Source: Pedobacter psychrodurus
GTDB lineage: Bacteria > Bacteroidota > Bacteroidia > Sphingobacteriales > Sphingobacteriaceae
Length of the DNA: 64,000 nucleotides
Direction: 5' to 3'
NCBI RefSeq assembly: GCF_004331735.1
Contig: NZ_SJSO01000026.1
Location: 1,498-65,497 of the forward strand
Position numbers and translations under genes: made by a program. Below are positions 1 to 38,862 of this stretch, in pieces. Under the pieces are notes generated by a model that was given only the letters and a program-made list of their open reading frames with translations, was not told where the DNA came from and ran no database searches. Position 1 is the first letter of the stretch, and every line of letters begins with the position of its first letter.

Positions 1-3000
1 GTAAGCGTAACAGCAAATACCCCAGCGGGTGTTTACACTTTAACATATACCATCACCGATAGACTGGATGCTTCAAAAACTTCGACCACAACGGTAAAAG
101 TAACAGTGGCTTCGGGAACACTATTGGCAAAGGATGATGCCGGAAGTGCAAATGGTTTAGTAGGTGGGGTAGCTGTAAATAATGTCCTTTCTAATGATGG
201 TTACAATGGAACTTCAACAGCTCCAACGTTAAATGATGTAACCATTACCCAAGTTTCAACAACAAATCCTAATGTAACGCTTAATGTTGTAACTGGACAG
301 GTTGATGTTAAACCAAATACAGCAGCAGGCGTTTACACCTTAGTTTATGAAATTGTAGATAAATTAGATGCAAATCAAACCAAACAGGCTACTGTAACCA
401 TTACAGTTGGTGCACCTTCATTGGCTGCCACAAACGATTCAGGAAATGCAAACGGCTTCACGGGGGGTACAGCAGTTGAGAACGTATTGACTAACGATAC
501 CTACAACGGCAACCCAGTTACATTAAACGAGGTGAAATTAAGCCAGGTTTCGACCACCAATCCGAATGTTACCTTAGATGTAACCACTGGAAAAGTTAAT
601 GTTGCACCGAACACTCCGGCAGGAAGCTATACTTTGGTTTACCAGATCGAAGATAAACTGAACCCAGGTCAGGCAAAAACGGCTGCTGTAACCATCACGG
701 TTGGGGTACCTGCCTTGGCTGCAACAAACGATTCAGGAAATGCAAACGGCTTCACTGGCGGAACAGCAGTTGAGAATGTATTGGCTAACGATACTTACAA
801 TGGCAACCCAGCTACATTAAACGAGGTGAAATTAAGCCAGGTTTCAACAACAAATCCGAATGTTACTTTAGATATAACCACCGGAAAGGTTAACGTTGCA
901 CCAAACACTCAGGCAGGAACCTATACTTTGGTTTACCAGATCGAAGATAAACTGAACCCAGGTCAGGCGAAGACCGCTACTGTAACCATCACGGTTGGTG
1001 CACCAGCATTGGCTGCCACAAACGATTCTGGAAATGCAAACGGCTTCACGGGTGGTACTGCAGTTGAAAATGTATTGACTAACGATACCTACAATGGCAA
1101 CCCAGCCACATTAAACGAGGTGAAATTAAGCCAAGTTTCGACAACAAATCCGAATGTTACCTTAGATGTAACCACTGGAAAGGTTAATGTTGCACCGAAC
1201 ACTCCTGCGGGAACCTATACTTTGGTTTACCAGATCGAAGATAAACTGAACCCAGGTCAGACAAAAACGGCTGCTGTAACCATCACTGTTGGTACAAGTA
1301 CAATTTTGGCCAAAGACGATACCGGAACAGCAAATGGTTTTACAGGTGGCGTAGCTGTTGATAATATCCTGATTAACGATAAGTATAATGATGTTTCTCC
1401 TGCAACTACAGCTACGATTGTAATCAATCAGATTTCAACTTCAAATCCAAAAATTAACATTGATGCAGCAACCGGAAAAGTAAATGTTGCGGCAGGAACG
1501 CTTCCTGGAGTTTATACGCTGACTTATCAGATTACCGATAAACTGGATGCTGCAAAAACTTCAGCAGCAGTAATAATCGTTAGCATCCCGAATTGGATAA
1601 CTGATCTTCAGGTAAGTAAAACAGCCAATATAACTGGTGTTGAAACAAATGGCGATATCAGCTATACCATCACTATTAAAAACAACGGACCTGCTACGGT
1701 ATTAAGTGGCGAATCAATCGGACTGATAGAAAATCTTCCGGCAGGACTGGAAAATATAAGTTACAATGCAATCGGCGGAACCTATAGTTCAAGCGGAAAA
1801 AACTTTACTCTTGCTGCAGATCTATTGATTGGCCAACAGGTAAGTTTAACCGTTAACGGCCGTGTGGCAGCAGCATATGCCGGAACAGATTTGGTGAACA
1901 GCGTGTCGTTAAGTCCAACCGCCAAATCAACAGATCCTGAAAATGTAAACAATCAATCAACCGTTACGACCCCTATAATGAAAGGTAAAGTAGCATTGGT
2001 TAAAACGGGTACATTAAGTGCAGATGGTAACAGCGTTACTTACACTTTTAACATAACCAATGTTGGCGGTGTAGCCTTAAATAATGTAGTGTTAATTGAT
2101 CAGAAATTAGCTTTAAGTAAAACATTCCCAACAGCATTAGCCGTAGGGGCGAGCTTTACCTACAATCAGGTTTATGTCCTTTCACAAAGTGATAAAGATG
2201 CGGACTCAGTAAGTAATAGCGCTTCAGTAAGTGCCAAAACACCTGCAGGAAATATGGTTACTGATATTTCTGGAACTGGAAATGGAAACGATAATCCTAC
2301 TGTAACACCAATTTTAAATACTTCCTCACTTACTTTTACAAAAGTAGCCAGTGCTGTAGGGACGAAAATTGGCGAATCGATCGATTATAGCTTCACTATT
2401 ACCAATACAGGAAGTGTTACGTTAAGCAATTTAACCCTGAGCGATGCTGCGGTTGATGCCGGATCGATCAAACCAGCAAGTATTTCAACTTTGGCGCCGG
2501 GCGCAAGCGTTAATGTTACGGCAAAACACACTTTAACACAAAGTGATATCAACCAGGGAGCGTTTATTAATCAGGCATCAATAAAATTAACTGATAATAA
2601 AGGGAATACACTTAGTCAGTTATCTGATGATCCGTCTACACCAGCACCAATTGATGCTACAGTAACCCAATTAACGCCATCGCCAGGTTTCACCTTAACT
2701 AAAGCTGCCACAAATAGTGCAACCAAGGTTGGCGATGTAATCAATTACAGTATTATATTCAAAAACACGGGGAATGTAACCTTAACCGATATTACATTAG
2801 TTGATGCAAATGCAGATGCCGGTAGTTTAACCCCTTCGAATATAGCTTCGGTATTACCAGGTGCTATAGTTAGTATTACAGCTAAACATACCGTAAAACA
2901 AAGTGATGTAAACGCTGGTGGTTTCAGTAATCAGATAAGTGCAAACGTAAAAGATCCGAAAGGAAATACGATCTCGAAAGTATCCGACGATCCATCAACC

Positions 3001-5145
3001 CCTACAGCAGATGATGCAACCTTTAGTTCAATTGTGGCCAATCCATCAGTTAGGTTTACCAAAATGTTTGCGAATAGTGCGGGTGTCGTTAAAGTAATTG
3101 AGTACAGCATTCAGGTAACCAATACGGGTAATGTTACGCTAACCAATATTGTAGTAACCGATGAAGGAGCAGATCCGGGTAGTATTACGCCTGCTTCCAT
3201 CAGTAAATTAGAACCTGCCGAAACCGCTTTGATTTTAGCGAGACACACCTTAACACAACCAGAAATCGATAACGGTAAGTTTGTTAACCAGGCTGGTTTG
3301 GTTGCCAACTATTCGGGCGCTAATAAACTGAGTAAACTTTCAGATGATCCAAGAACCCTGGCGCCTGATGACCCTACAGTATTCTTGATTAAAGAAACAC
3401 CGGGCCTTACTTTGGTTAAAACAGGTGTTTTAAGTGCCGATGGAAATTCGGTTACCTATACTTTTACAGCAAAAAATACCGGGAATGTTACTTTGAGGAA
3501 TTTCAGTTTGCTTGATCCAAAAATTTCATCAACGCTTACTTTCACACCCGCAAGTATCGCACCTGATCAAACGGCGGTGGCCACGGCTATTTATGACATT
3601 ACGCAGGCAGAGAAAAATGCAAGTTCGGTAAGAAACACGGCTACACTTACGGCCACTACGCCAGCTGGAATTTCAGTTTCGGATGTTTCGGGAACCGAGG
3701 AAGACAACGACTATCCTACTATTTTAGAATTGCCAAAAATTGTTAGTTCGAAAACCGTTACCGATGCTAACAACAATGGAAAAGCCGAAGCAAATGAGGT
3801 TTTAACTTATCATATTATCGTTAAAAACAATGGAAATACAGCCAGAACAGGTGTGAATATTACCGATGCGATTCCAAATAATACTACATATGTAAGTGCA
3901 AGTGCAGATAATGCTGGATCGTTAGTAGGCAATATATTAAACTGGAACAATTTGACCATTCCTGCTAATGGACAGGTGCTGGTAACCTTTAAAGTAACGG
4001 TTAATGGCATTATTCCTTCGGGTGTGTTAAGTGTGAATAACACCGCTACTGTTACTGATCCTGGAAATACCTCAACACCATTGAATCCGGCTGTATCAAT
4101 TCCTACAGAAGGAATGTTGGAAGGTAGTAAATCAGTTGTTGATAGCAAGGGCAATAAAGATGGCAAAGCACAAGCCAACGAAATTTTGACTTATTCGCTT
4201 CATGTTAAAAATACAGGCGGCGCTGCACTAAATGGAGTAACCATAACCGATGAACTTCCTGCAGGCTTAACCTATATTCCGAATTCTGTTTCAGGTTATG
4301 GTACCGTTATGGGTAATACCTTGAAATGGACGATTAATATGCAGGCAAACTCAAGTACGGTATTAACTTTTGATGCGAAAGTTGCACCAGATGTAAATAG
4401 CTACAATACCATAAAAAATGTGGCTATAATGATGAGTCCATTAGGAACAACCATTAAGCCAGAAGCGCTTATGGCTGTAGATAAATCAGCTGATTTAATG
4501 GTTACAAAAGAATTGCTAACCAAAGGCGATATCAAAACAGGTGCTGATGTAATGTATAAAATTACCGTTACGAATAAAGGCCCAAACAGGGCAACAGGAG
4601 TTACCGTTACAGACAAGCTTTCGACTATTATCGATGCCCCTAAAGAAATTACGGTTACAATCGGTACAACAACCTATACAACCACCAGCAGAGATTTGAT
4701 ATGGTTAGTTGGAAGCTTAGATTTAAATCAGAGCGCAACACTAACCTTTAAAGCAAGAACCTTAGCTGCTGGTGTATTAAACAACTCAGCAACAGTAAAA
4801 GCAGATCAACCAGATCCGGTATTAAATAATAACATGGTTCTAGCTGATGCTGCAATCATAACAGGCGATGATTTATTGATTCCGAACTTATTTACACCAA
4901 ATGGCGATGGTATAAATGATACTTTCGAGATTAATGGCCTGGCCGAATTTGCTGAAAACGAAATCACCATTGTTAACCGCTGGGGTAACGAAGTGTTCCG
5001 CGCTAAAGGTTACCAGAATAACTGGACGGGCGAAGGTTTGAATGAAGGAACCTATTATTATCTGTTACGCGCTAGAAAAGGTGGAAATACTGAGTGGAAA
5101 GTATTTAAAGGTTATATCACCCTGATCAGGGCATTTAAAAACTAA
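1..5145 (+). CDS. Giant repeat surface protein, T9SS type B cargo (5' end outside window)
   Basis: The reading frame is open from base 1, so the gene begins upstream; the GTG at 106 is only an internal codon. At least 1,714 residues are visible. In order: part of one and then five complete Ig/cadherin-like repeats of about 98 residues (bases 1-1590); about nine DUF11/DUF7507-type domains (1590-4860), recognisable by openings such as [18 protein letters not shown]; and a C-terminal CHU_C / T9SS type B sorting domain (4870-5145) with [13 protein letters not shown] and NRWGNEVF motifs. Known for the family: such proteins cross the outer membrane through the type IX secretion system and stay on the cell surface, often as adhesins, and the type B signal needs a PorP/SprF-like partner. 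The partner gene follows after only 14 bases, which supports an operon. A role in adhesion is inference; no enzyme domain is visible. Confidence 0.93.
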   Translation, partial: VSVTANTPAGVYTLTYTITDRLDASKTSTTTVKVTVASGTLLAKDDAGSANGLVGGVAVNNVLSNDGYNGTSTAPTLNDVTITQVSTTNPNVTLNVVTGQVDVKPNTAAGVYTLVYEIVDKLDANQTKQATVTITVGAPSLAATNDSGNANGFTGGTAVENVLTNDTYNGNPVTLNEVKLSQVSTTNPNVTLDVTTGKVNVAPNTPAGSYTLVYQIEDKLNPGQAKTAAVTITVGVPALAATNDSGNANGFTGGTAVENVLANDTYNGNPATLNEVKLSQVSTTNPNVTLDITTGKVNVAPNTQAGTYTLVYQIEDKLNPGQAKTATVTITVGAPALAATNDSGNANGFTGGTAVENVLTNDTYNGNPATLNEVKLSQVSTTNPNVTLDVTTGKVNVAPNTPAGTYTLVYQIEDKLNPGQTKTAAVTITVGTSTILAKDDTGTANGFTGGVAVDNILINDKYNDVSPATTATIVINQISTSNPKINIDAATGKVNVAAGTLPGVYTLTYQITDKLDAAKTSAAVIIVSIPNWITDLQVSKTANITGVETNGDISYTITIKNNGPATVLSGESIGLIENLPAGLENISYNAIGGTYSSSGKNFTLAADLLIGQQVSLTVNGRVAAAYAGTDLVNSVSLSPTAKSTDPENVNNQSTVTTPIMKGKVALVKTGTLSADGNSVTYTFNITNVGGVALNNVVLIDQKLALSKTFPTALAVGASFTYNQVYVLSQSDKDADSVSNSASVSAKTPAGNMVTDISGTGNGNDNPTVTPILNTSSLTFTKVASAVGTKIGESIDYSFTITNTGSVTLSNLTLSDAAVDAGSIKPASISTLAPGASVNVTAKHTLTQSDINQGAFINQASIKLTDNKGNTLSQLSDDPSTPAPIDATVTQLTPSPGFTLTKAATNSATKVGDVINYSIIFKNTGNVTLTDITLVDANADAGSLTPSNIASVLPGAIVSITAKHTVKQSDVNAGGFSNQISANVKDPKGNTISKVSDDPSTPTADDATFSSIVANPSVRFTKMFANSAGVVKVIEYSIQVTNTGNVTLTNIVVTDEGADPGSITPASISKLEPAETALILARHTLTQPEIDNGKFVNQAGLVANYSGANKLSKLSDDPRTLAPDDPTVFLIKETPGLTLVKTGVLSADGNSVTYTFTAKNTGNVTLRNFSLLDPKISSTLTFTPASIAPDQTAVATAIYDITQAEKNASSVRNTATLTATTPAGISVSDVSGTEEDNDYPTILELPKIVSSKTVTDANNNGKAEANEVLTYHIIVKNNGNTARTGVNITDAIPNNTTYVSASADNAGSLVGNILNWNNLTIPANGQVLVTFKVTVNGIIPSGVLSVNNTATVTDPGNTSTPLNPAVSIPTEGMLEGSKSVVDSKGNKDGKAQANEILTYSLHVKNTGGAALNGVTITDELPAGLTYIPNSVSGYGTVMGNTLKWTINMQANSSTVLTFDAKVAPDVNSYNTIKNVAIMMSPLGTTIKPEALMAVDKSADLMVTKELLTKGDIKTGADVMYKITVTNKGPNRATGVTVTDKLSTIIDAPKEITVTIGTTTYTTTSRDLIWLVGSLDLNQSATLTFKARTLAAGVLNNSATVKADQPDPVLNNNMVLADAAIITGDDLLIPNLFTPNGDGINDTFEINGLAEFAENEITIVNRWGNEVFRAKGYQNNWTGEGLNEGTYYYLLRARKGGNTEWKVFKGYITLIRAFKN
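124..1590 (+). repeat. Tandem 294-297 bp coding repeats (about 98 aa Ig/cadherin-like units)
   Basis: Five successive units begin at about 124, 421, 715, 1009 and 1306, with spacings of 297, 294, 294 and 297 bases. The three middle units are nearly identical in DNA and share motifs such as ATNDSGNANGF and LSQVSTTNPNVTLD; the outer two are more diverged. This is the usual pattern when an array expands in its centre by unequal recombination. Confidence 0.9.
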
Positions 5146-5159
5146 TAGGGGAGGAAGGT

Positions 5160-6134
5160 ATGATGAAGAAATTAATATGGTTAATAACAGGTTCGTTTTT
5201 GTTGCTTACACAATCGGCATCTGCTCAGCAAGATGCGCAGTATAGTCAATACATGTTCAACGGGATCTATATCAATCCCGCTTATGCTGGTTATAAAGAA
5301 GTGTTGAATGTACATAGCTTTTACCGTAGCCAGTGGACAGGCATTACCGGAGCACCAAGAAGCATGTCGCTGGCAGTAGATGCGATTGCAAACAGCGGCA
5401 ACGTAGGTTTGGCCCTTCAGGTGGCGAGCGATAAACTTGGTGCACAGACCAACCTGAGCATTTATGGCAACTATTCTTACCGGATCAGGATGAATGATGA
5501 TGGTAGCTCGAGATTAGCGCTAGGCCTGGGTGTTGGAATGGTGCAGCTGGGTATAGACGGTTCTATGCTCAACCCAAACAACCCTGAGCCTAACCAGCCA
5601 GTAGGCATGCAGAGTACCATTGTGCCCGATGCAAGGGCAGGGGTTTACTTTGCCAACGATAAGTTTTATGCGGGTTTCTCGGCCGATAACCTGATTGCCA
5701 CTTATATTGATATTGACCGTTATGCCTTTATTCCACAGCCCAAACCGCATTATTACCTTACGGCTGGAGCCTTGTTTCCGCTTTCGGAAGATTTTCAGGT
5801 TAAGCCCTCGTTCCTGTTAAAAGACGACCGCGGAGGCCCAACGAGTTTGGATTTGAATGCCTTTTTGATGATCAAAGATTTTATCTGGGTTGGCGGTTCG
5901 TACCGGACGGGCGTAAAGCTGTATGATAAAAGCTATCTGCAGCGCGATCTTACTCCAAGGAATTCTGCCGTAGCAGCGATACAGATTTTTCCATCAGAGA
6001 AACTCAGGATCGGTTATGGCTACGATTTCTCAATTGGCCCGTTACAAGGATATAGCGGCGGTACACATGAGATTTCATTGTCCTATTCGTTCATTAAGCA
6101 AAATGTGAGATTGGCAACCCCAAGAGTGTTTTAA
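5160..6134 (+). CDS. PorP/SprF-family type IX secretion outer-membrane protein, copy 1
   Basis: 324 residues. The signal peptide is residues 1-22 with cleavage after SASA; the mature protein starts QQDAQYSQYMFNG and has the family signature INPAYAG. Members of this family are outer-membrane beta-barrels that attach to the secretion machinery and are needed for export of type B cargo; SprF serves the adhesin SprB in Flavobacterium johnsoniae. The gene starts 14 bases after the giant repeat gene, so they are probably co-transcribed. The gap is purine-rich (GGGGAGGAAGG at about 5148-5158), an SD-like sequence that is unusual for Bacteroidota. Two adjacent ATGs (5160 and 5163) are possible starts. 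It is almost identical to the gene at 37844: residues 23-306 are the same and all eight differences lie outside them. Confidence 0.93.
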   Translation: MMKKLIWLITGSFLLLTQSASAQQDAQYSQYMFNGIYINPAYAGYKEVLNVHSFYRSQWTGITGAPRSMSLAVDAIANSGNVGLALQVASDKLGAQTNLSIYGNYSYRIRMNDDGSSRLALGLGVGMVQLGIDGSMLNPNNPEPNQPVGMQSTIVPDARAGVYFANDKFYAGFSADNLIATYIDIDRYAFIPQPKPHYYLTAGALFPLSEDFQVKPSFLLKDDRGGPTSLDLNAFLMIKDFIWVGGSYRTGVKLYDKSYLQRDLTPRNSAVAAIQIFPSEKLRIGYGYDFSIGPLQGYSGGTHEISLSYSFIKQNVRLATPRVF

Positions 6135-6245
6135 ACAAAACTGTAAACTTGTGTATAATAATATTTACACATTTAAACGAAAAATTAACTACAATTGCGT
6201 ACAAAAAAGTAACTTTTTATTAACTTGCAGAATATTCTTAAAATA

Positions 6246-6893
6246 ATGAAAACAAAAAATGCCGTAAGTACTTTTACTGTGCTCATCGCTGATGATCATG
6301 AGATCATCCGTCGTGGATTAAAAGGCTTAATATCAGACTTTTGGCCTGGTGTTGAAATCATTCATGCATCTACTTTAGAGCAGGCGCTTGTCGAAACAGA
6401 AAAATCGCCGAGTTTAATTATCATTGATGTAAACTTGCCAGGAGGTAACAACCTTAAGGTAATCGATCAAATTAAATTGGTTCAGCCAAACGCAAAAATT
6501 TTGGTGTTTTCATCTTTGAATGAGAATATTTATGCTGTTCCATATTTAAAGTCTGGCGCATCTGGTTACTTAACTAAAAATGCAGAAGAATCAGAAATTG
6601 TAACCGCTATTACTACGATTTTAGCAGGCAGTCGCTATTCGAGCAGAAATGTTAAGGAAAACATGTTCAACAGTATCTTGGGTAACGATGCTGATAATCC
6701 TTTTACCAAACTTTCGGGTAGAGAATTAGAAGTAGCAGAATTACTCACAAAGGGGATAGGTGTATTAGAAATTTCTAATCAGCTAAATCTTCAAATGGGT
6801 ACAGTAAGTACTTATAAATTGAGACTTTTTCAAAAGCTGAAAATAAAAAGCATTATAGAACTGGCTGAAAAGATGAGTATCTATGAAAGATAA
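6246..6893 (+). CDS. NarL/FixJ-type response regulator (REC + LuxR HTH)
   Basis: 215 residues from the ATG at 6246; a TTG 21 bases earlier would add seven residues with no family support. The receiver domain (about 10-130) has the acidic pair D16/D17, the phospho-acceptor D61 in IIIDVNLPGG, and K111 in GYLTKNA. The LuxR-type helix-turn-helix covers about 150-210 (LSGRELEVAELLTKG, then VSTYKLRLFQKL). Such proteins are phosphorylated by a sensor kinase and bind DNA as dimers. No kinase gene lies in this window, so it is an orphan here. Its place between two adhesin/SprF cassettes suggests it may control one or both, but that is inference. Transcription ends at the strong hairpin overlapping its stop codon. 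Confidence 0.92.
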   Translation: MKTKNAVSTFTVLIADDHEIIRRGLKGLISDFWPGVEIIHASTLEQALVETEKSPSLIIIDVNLPGGNNLKVIDQIKLVQPNAKILVFSSLNENIYAVPYLKSGASGYLTKNAEESEIVTAITTILAGSRYSSRNVKENMFNSILGNDADNPFTKLSGRELEVAELLTKGIGVLEISNQLNLQMGTVSTYKLRLFQKLKIKSIIELAEKMSIYER

Positions 6894-6919
6894 AAAGAGT
6901 ATTTACTCTTTTTATCTTT
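6886..6919. terminator. Bidirectional intrinsic terminator
   Basis: A perfect 16-bp stem (AAAGATAAAAAGAGTA at 6886-6901 with its complement at 6904-6919) and a 2-base loop, with T-rich sequence on either strand. It overlaps the stop codon of the response regulator and lies at the 3' end of the convergent small gene, so it can serve both. Confidence 0.85.
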
Positions 6920-6920
6920 T

Positions 6921-7106
6921 CTAAGCCTTTTTGTTTTTATCTACAGTACCAGGCCCGCCCGTTCTTGATTCGTTAGGTGTGGAGCCAGCCTGGCCAAATT
7001 TATCTGAAGAACCCTTTCCGTTTTGATCAAAGGAGGCCTTTCCCTTTGAGCTTCCTTTACTTTTACTCCCTTTTTCCGCTGAATCTTTATTGTCTTTATT
7101 TTTCAT
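6921..7106 (-). CDS. Small basic Lys/Ser/Gly-rich hydrophilic protein, function unknown
   Basis: 61 residues of low complexity: lysine, serine, glycine and aspartate dominate; there is no signal peptide, membrane segment or cysteine. It begins MKNKDNKDSAEKGSKSKGSS and ends TVDKNKKA. It is convergent with the response regulator and shares its terminator, an arrangement that favours a real gene over a chance frame. Small disordered basic proteins of this kind are common unnamed genes in Sphingobacteriaceae. Nucleic-acid or envelope binding would fit the composition, but nothing shows it. The main doubt is whether it is translated. Confidence 0.6.
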   Translation of the reverse strand: MKNKDNKDSAEKGSKSKGSSKGKASFDQNGKGSSDKFGQAGSTPNESRTGGPGTVDKNKKA

Positions 7107-7390
7107 AAGATAAATGTTGTTTATTGTCTCAACATTTTAAAACATTCAAAGTTTTATTTTATTCTTTTTAGCTAGCGCTGAAATTCTGGGTGAAATAATT
7201 TTAGATTTTTAAAATGCACAACTGATACAAAAGTTGTATTTAACATTGCTTGAGTATAACGGATTTAGCTGATATAGCTATAAGTTGTGTTTATTTAGTT
7301 GATCAGGATCAAAATATCTGAATTATAGCTGTTTGTAAAACATGTAAATTCATGCTTTAAATGGCTATTCCAATTGATAAATATCAAATT

Positions 7391-7417
7391 TATATTTGTG
7401 TGTATAATTAATTATAC
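7391..7417 (+). promoter_or_regulatory. -7-like box followed by a perfect 16-bp palindrome
   Basis: TATATTTG (7391-7398) fits the Bacteroidota -7 consensus TAnnTTTG. It is followed at 7402-7417 by GTATAATTAATTATAC, a perfect palindrome. A weaker dyad, TTGAT-N4-ATCAA, lies just upstream at about 7374-7387. No good -33 TTTG box is placed correctly, so this may be an operator rather than a promoter. Confidence 0.45.
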
Positions 7418-7458
7418 GTATTTCGGACGTATCGTAAAAATATTGATACTAAATAATA

Positions 7459-7466
7459 TATCTTTG
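7459..7466 (+). promoter_or_regulatory. Candidate -7 promoter box for the giant adhesin gene
   Basis: TATCTTTG matches TAnnTTTG exactly. Transcription from here would begin near 7472 and give a leader of about 160 bases. No convincing -33 element is seen, so the site is a candidate only. Confidence 0.45.
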
Positions 7467-7492
7467 TGTACATAAATGAAGAAAATGAACTG

Positions 7493-37786
<30,294 letters not shown>

Positions 37787-37799
37787 GATATGAGGCTTT

Positions 37800-37829
37800 G
37801 TACAGTCTGGTTTTTAAACCAGACTGTAC
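37800..37829 (+). promoter_or_regulatory. Perfect hairpin between the giant gene and its sprF-type partner
   Basis: GTACAGTCTGGTTT (37800-37813) and its exact complement (37816-37829) flank a TT loop, giving a 14-bp stem in the 57-base gap between the two genes. The following bases, TTTAAGATATT, are not a proper T-run, so it is more likely a partial terminator, an mRNA-processing site or a 3'-end stabiliser than a full stop. Cassette 1 has no such hairpin. Confidence 0.6.
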
Positions 37830-37843
37830 TTTAAGATATTAAG

Positions 37844-38818
37844 ATGATGAAGAAATTAATATGGTTAATAGCAGGTTTATTTTTGTTGCTTACACGATCG
37901 GCATCTGCGCAGCAAGATGCGCAATATAGCCAGTACATGTTCAACGGGATCTATATCAATCCCGCTTACGCCGGTTATAAGGAAGTGCTGAATGTACATA
38001 GCTTTTACCGTAGCCAGTGGACAGGCATTACCGGAGCGCCAAGGAGTATGTCATTGGCGGTTGATGCGATTGCAAACAGCGGCAATGTTGGTTTGGCTCT
38101 TCAGGTGGCGAGCGATAAACTTGGTGCACAGACCAACCTGAGCATTTATGGTAACTATTCTTACCGGATCAGGATGAATGATGATGGTAGTTCGAGATTA
38201 GCGCTAGGCCTTGGTGTTGGAATGGTGCAGCTGGGTATAGACGGTTCTATGCTCAACCCGAATAATCCAGAGCCTAACCAGCCAGTAGGCATGCAGAGTA
38301 CCATTGTACCCGATGCAAGGGCAGGGGTTTACTTTGCCAACGATAAGTTTTATGCGGGTTTTTCGGCCGATAACCTGATTGCCACTTATATTGATATTGA
38401 CCGTTATGCCTTTATCCCACAGCCAAAACCGCATTATTACCTTACCGCTGGAGCCTTGTTTCCGCTTTCGGAAGATTTTCAGGTTAAGCCATCGTTCCTG
38501 TTAAAAGACGATCGCGGAGGCCCAACGAGTTTAGATTTGAATGCTTTTTTGATGATCAAAGATTTTATCTGGGTTGGCGGTTCATATCGGACGGGAGTAA
38601 AGCTGTATGATAAAAGCTATCTACAGCGCGATCTTACTCCTAGAAACTCTGCTGTAGCAGCGATACAGATTTTTCCATCAGAGAAACTCAGGATCGGTTA
38701 TGGCTATGATTTCTCAATCGGTCCATTACAAGGCTATAGCGGCGGTACACATGAGATTTCTATCGCTTATTCTTTTATCAGACAAAACGTAAGAATGACA
38801 ACCCCAAGGGTATTTTAA
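37844..38818 (+). CDS. PorP/SprF-family type IX secretion outer-membrane protein, copy 2
   Basis: 324 residues, with a signal peptide at 1-22 (cleavage after SASA) and the INPAYAG signature. It should form an outer-membrane beta-barrel linked to the secretion machinery, serving the megadalton protein encoded just upstream. Compared with the copy at 5160, the protein is identical from residue 23 to 306, while the genes differ at scattered silent positions. The differences are at residues 10, 12, 18, 307, 308, 313, 318 and 319. The gap upstream holds a hairpin instead of the purine-rich stretch of copy 1, so the two partners may be expressed at different ratios to their cargo. Confidence 0.93.
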   Translation: MMKKLIWLIAGLFLLLTRSASAQQDAQYSQYMFNGIYINPAYAGYKEVLNVHSFYRSQWTGITGAPRSMSLAVDAIANSGNVGLALQVASDKLGAQTNLSIYGNYSYRIRMNDDGSSRLALGLGVGMVQLGIDGSMLNPNNPEPNQPVGMQSTIVPDARAGVYFANDKFYAGFSADNLIATYIDIDRYAFIPQPKPHYYLTAGALFPLSEDFQVKPSFLLKDDRGGPTSLDLNAFLMIKDFIWVGGSYRTGVKLYDKSYLQRDLTPRNSAVAAIQIFPSEKLRIGYGYDFSIGPLQGYSGGTHEISIAYSFIRQNVRMTTPRVF

Positions 38819-38862
38819 ACTAACTATATTCAGTATTTTTGACCAACTATCCCAACAACATA

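Noticed and set aside
106..108. GTG at 106 as the start of the first giant gene
   Set aside because: The frame is open and homologous to the next repeats from base 1; the gene starts outside the window.
3111..4616. Minus-strand frames inside the first giant gene
   Set aside because: Same cause: antisense of repeat DNA.
6225..6245. TTG start for the response regulator
   Set aside because: It would add seven residues before a normal ATG; the receiver domain begins after the ATG.
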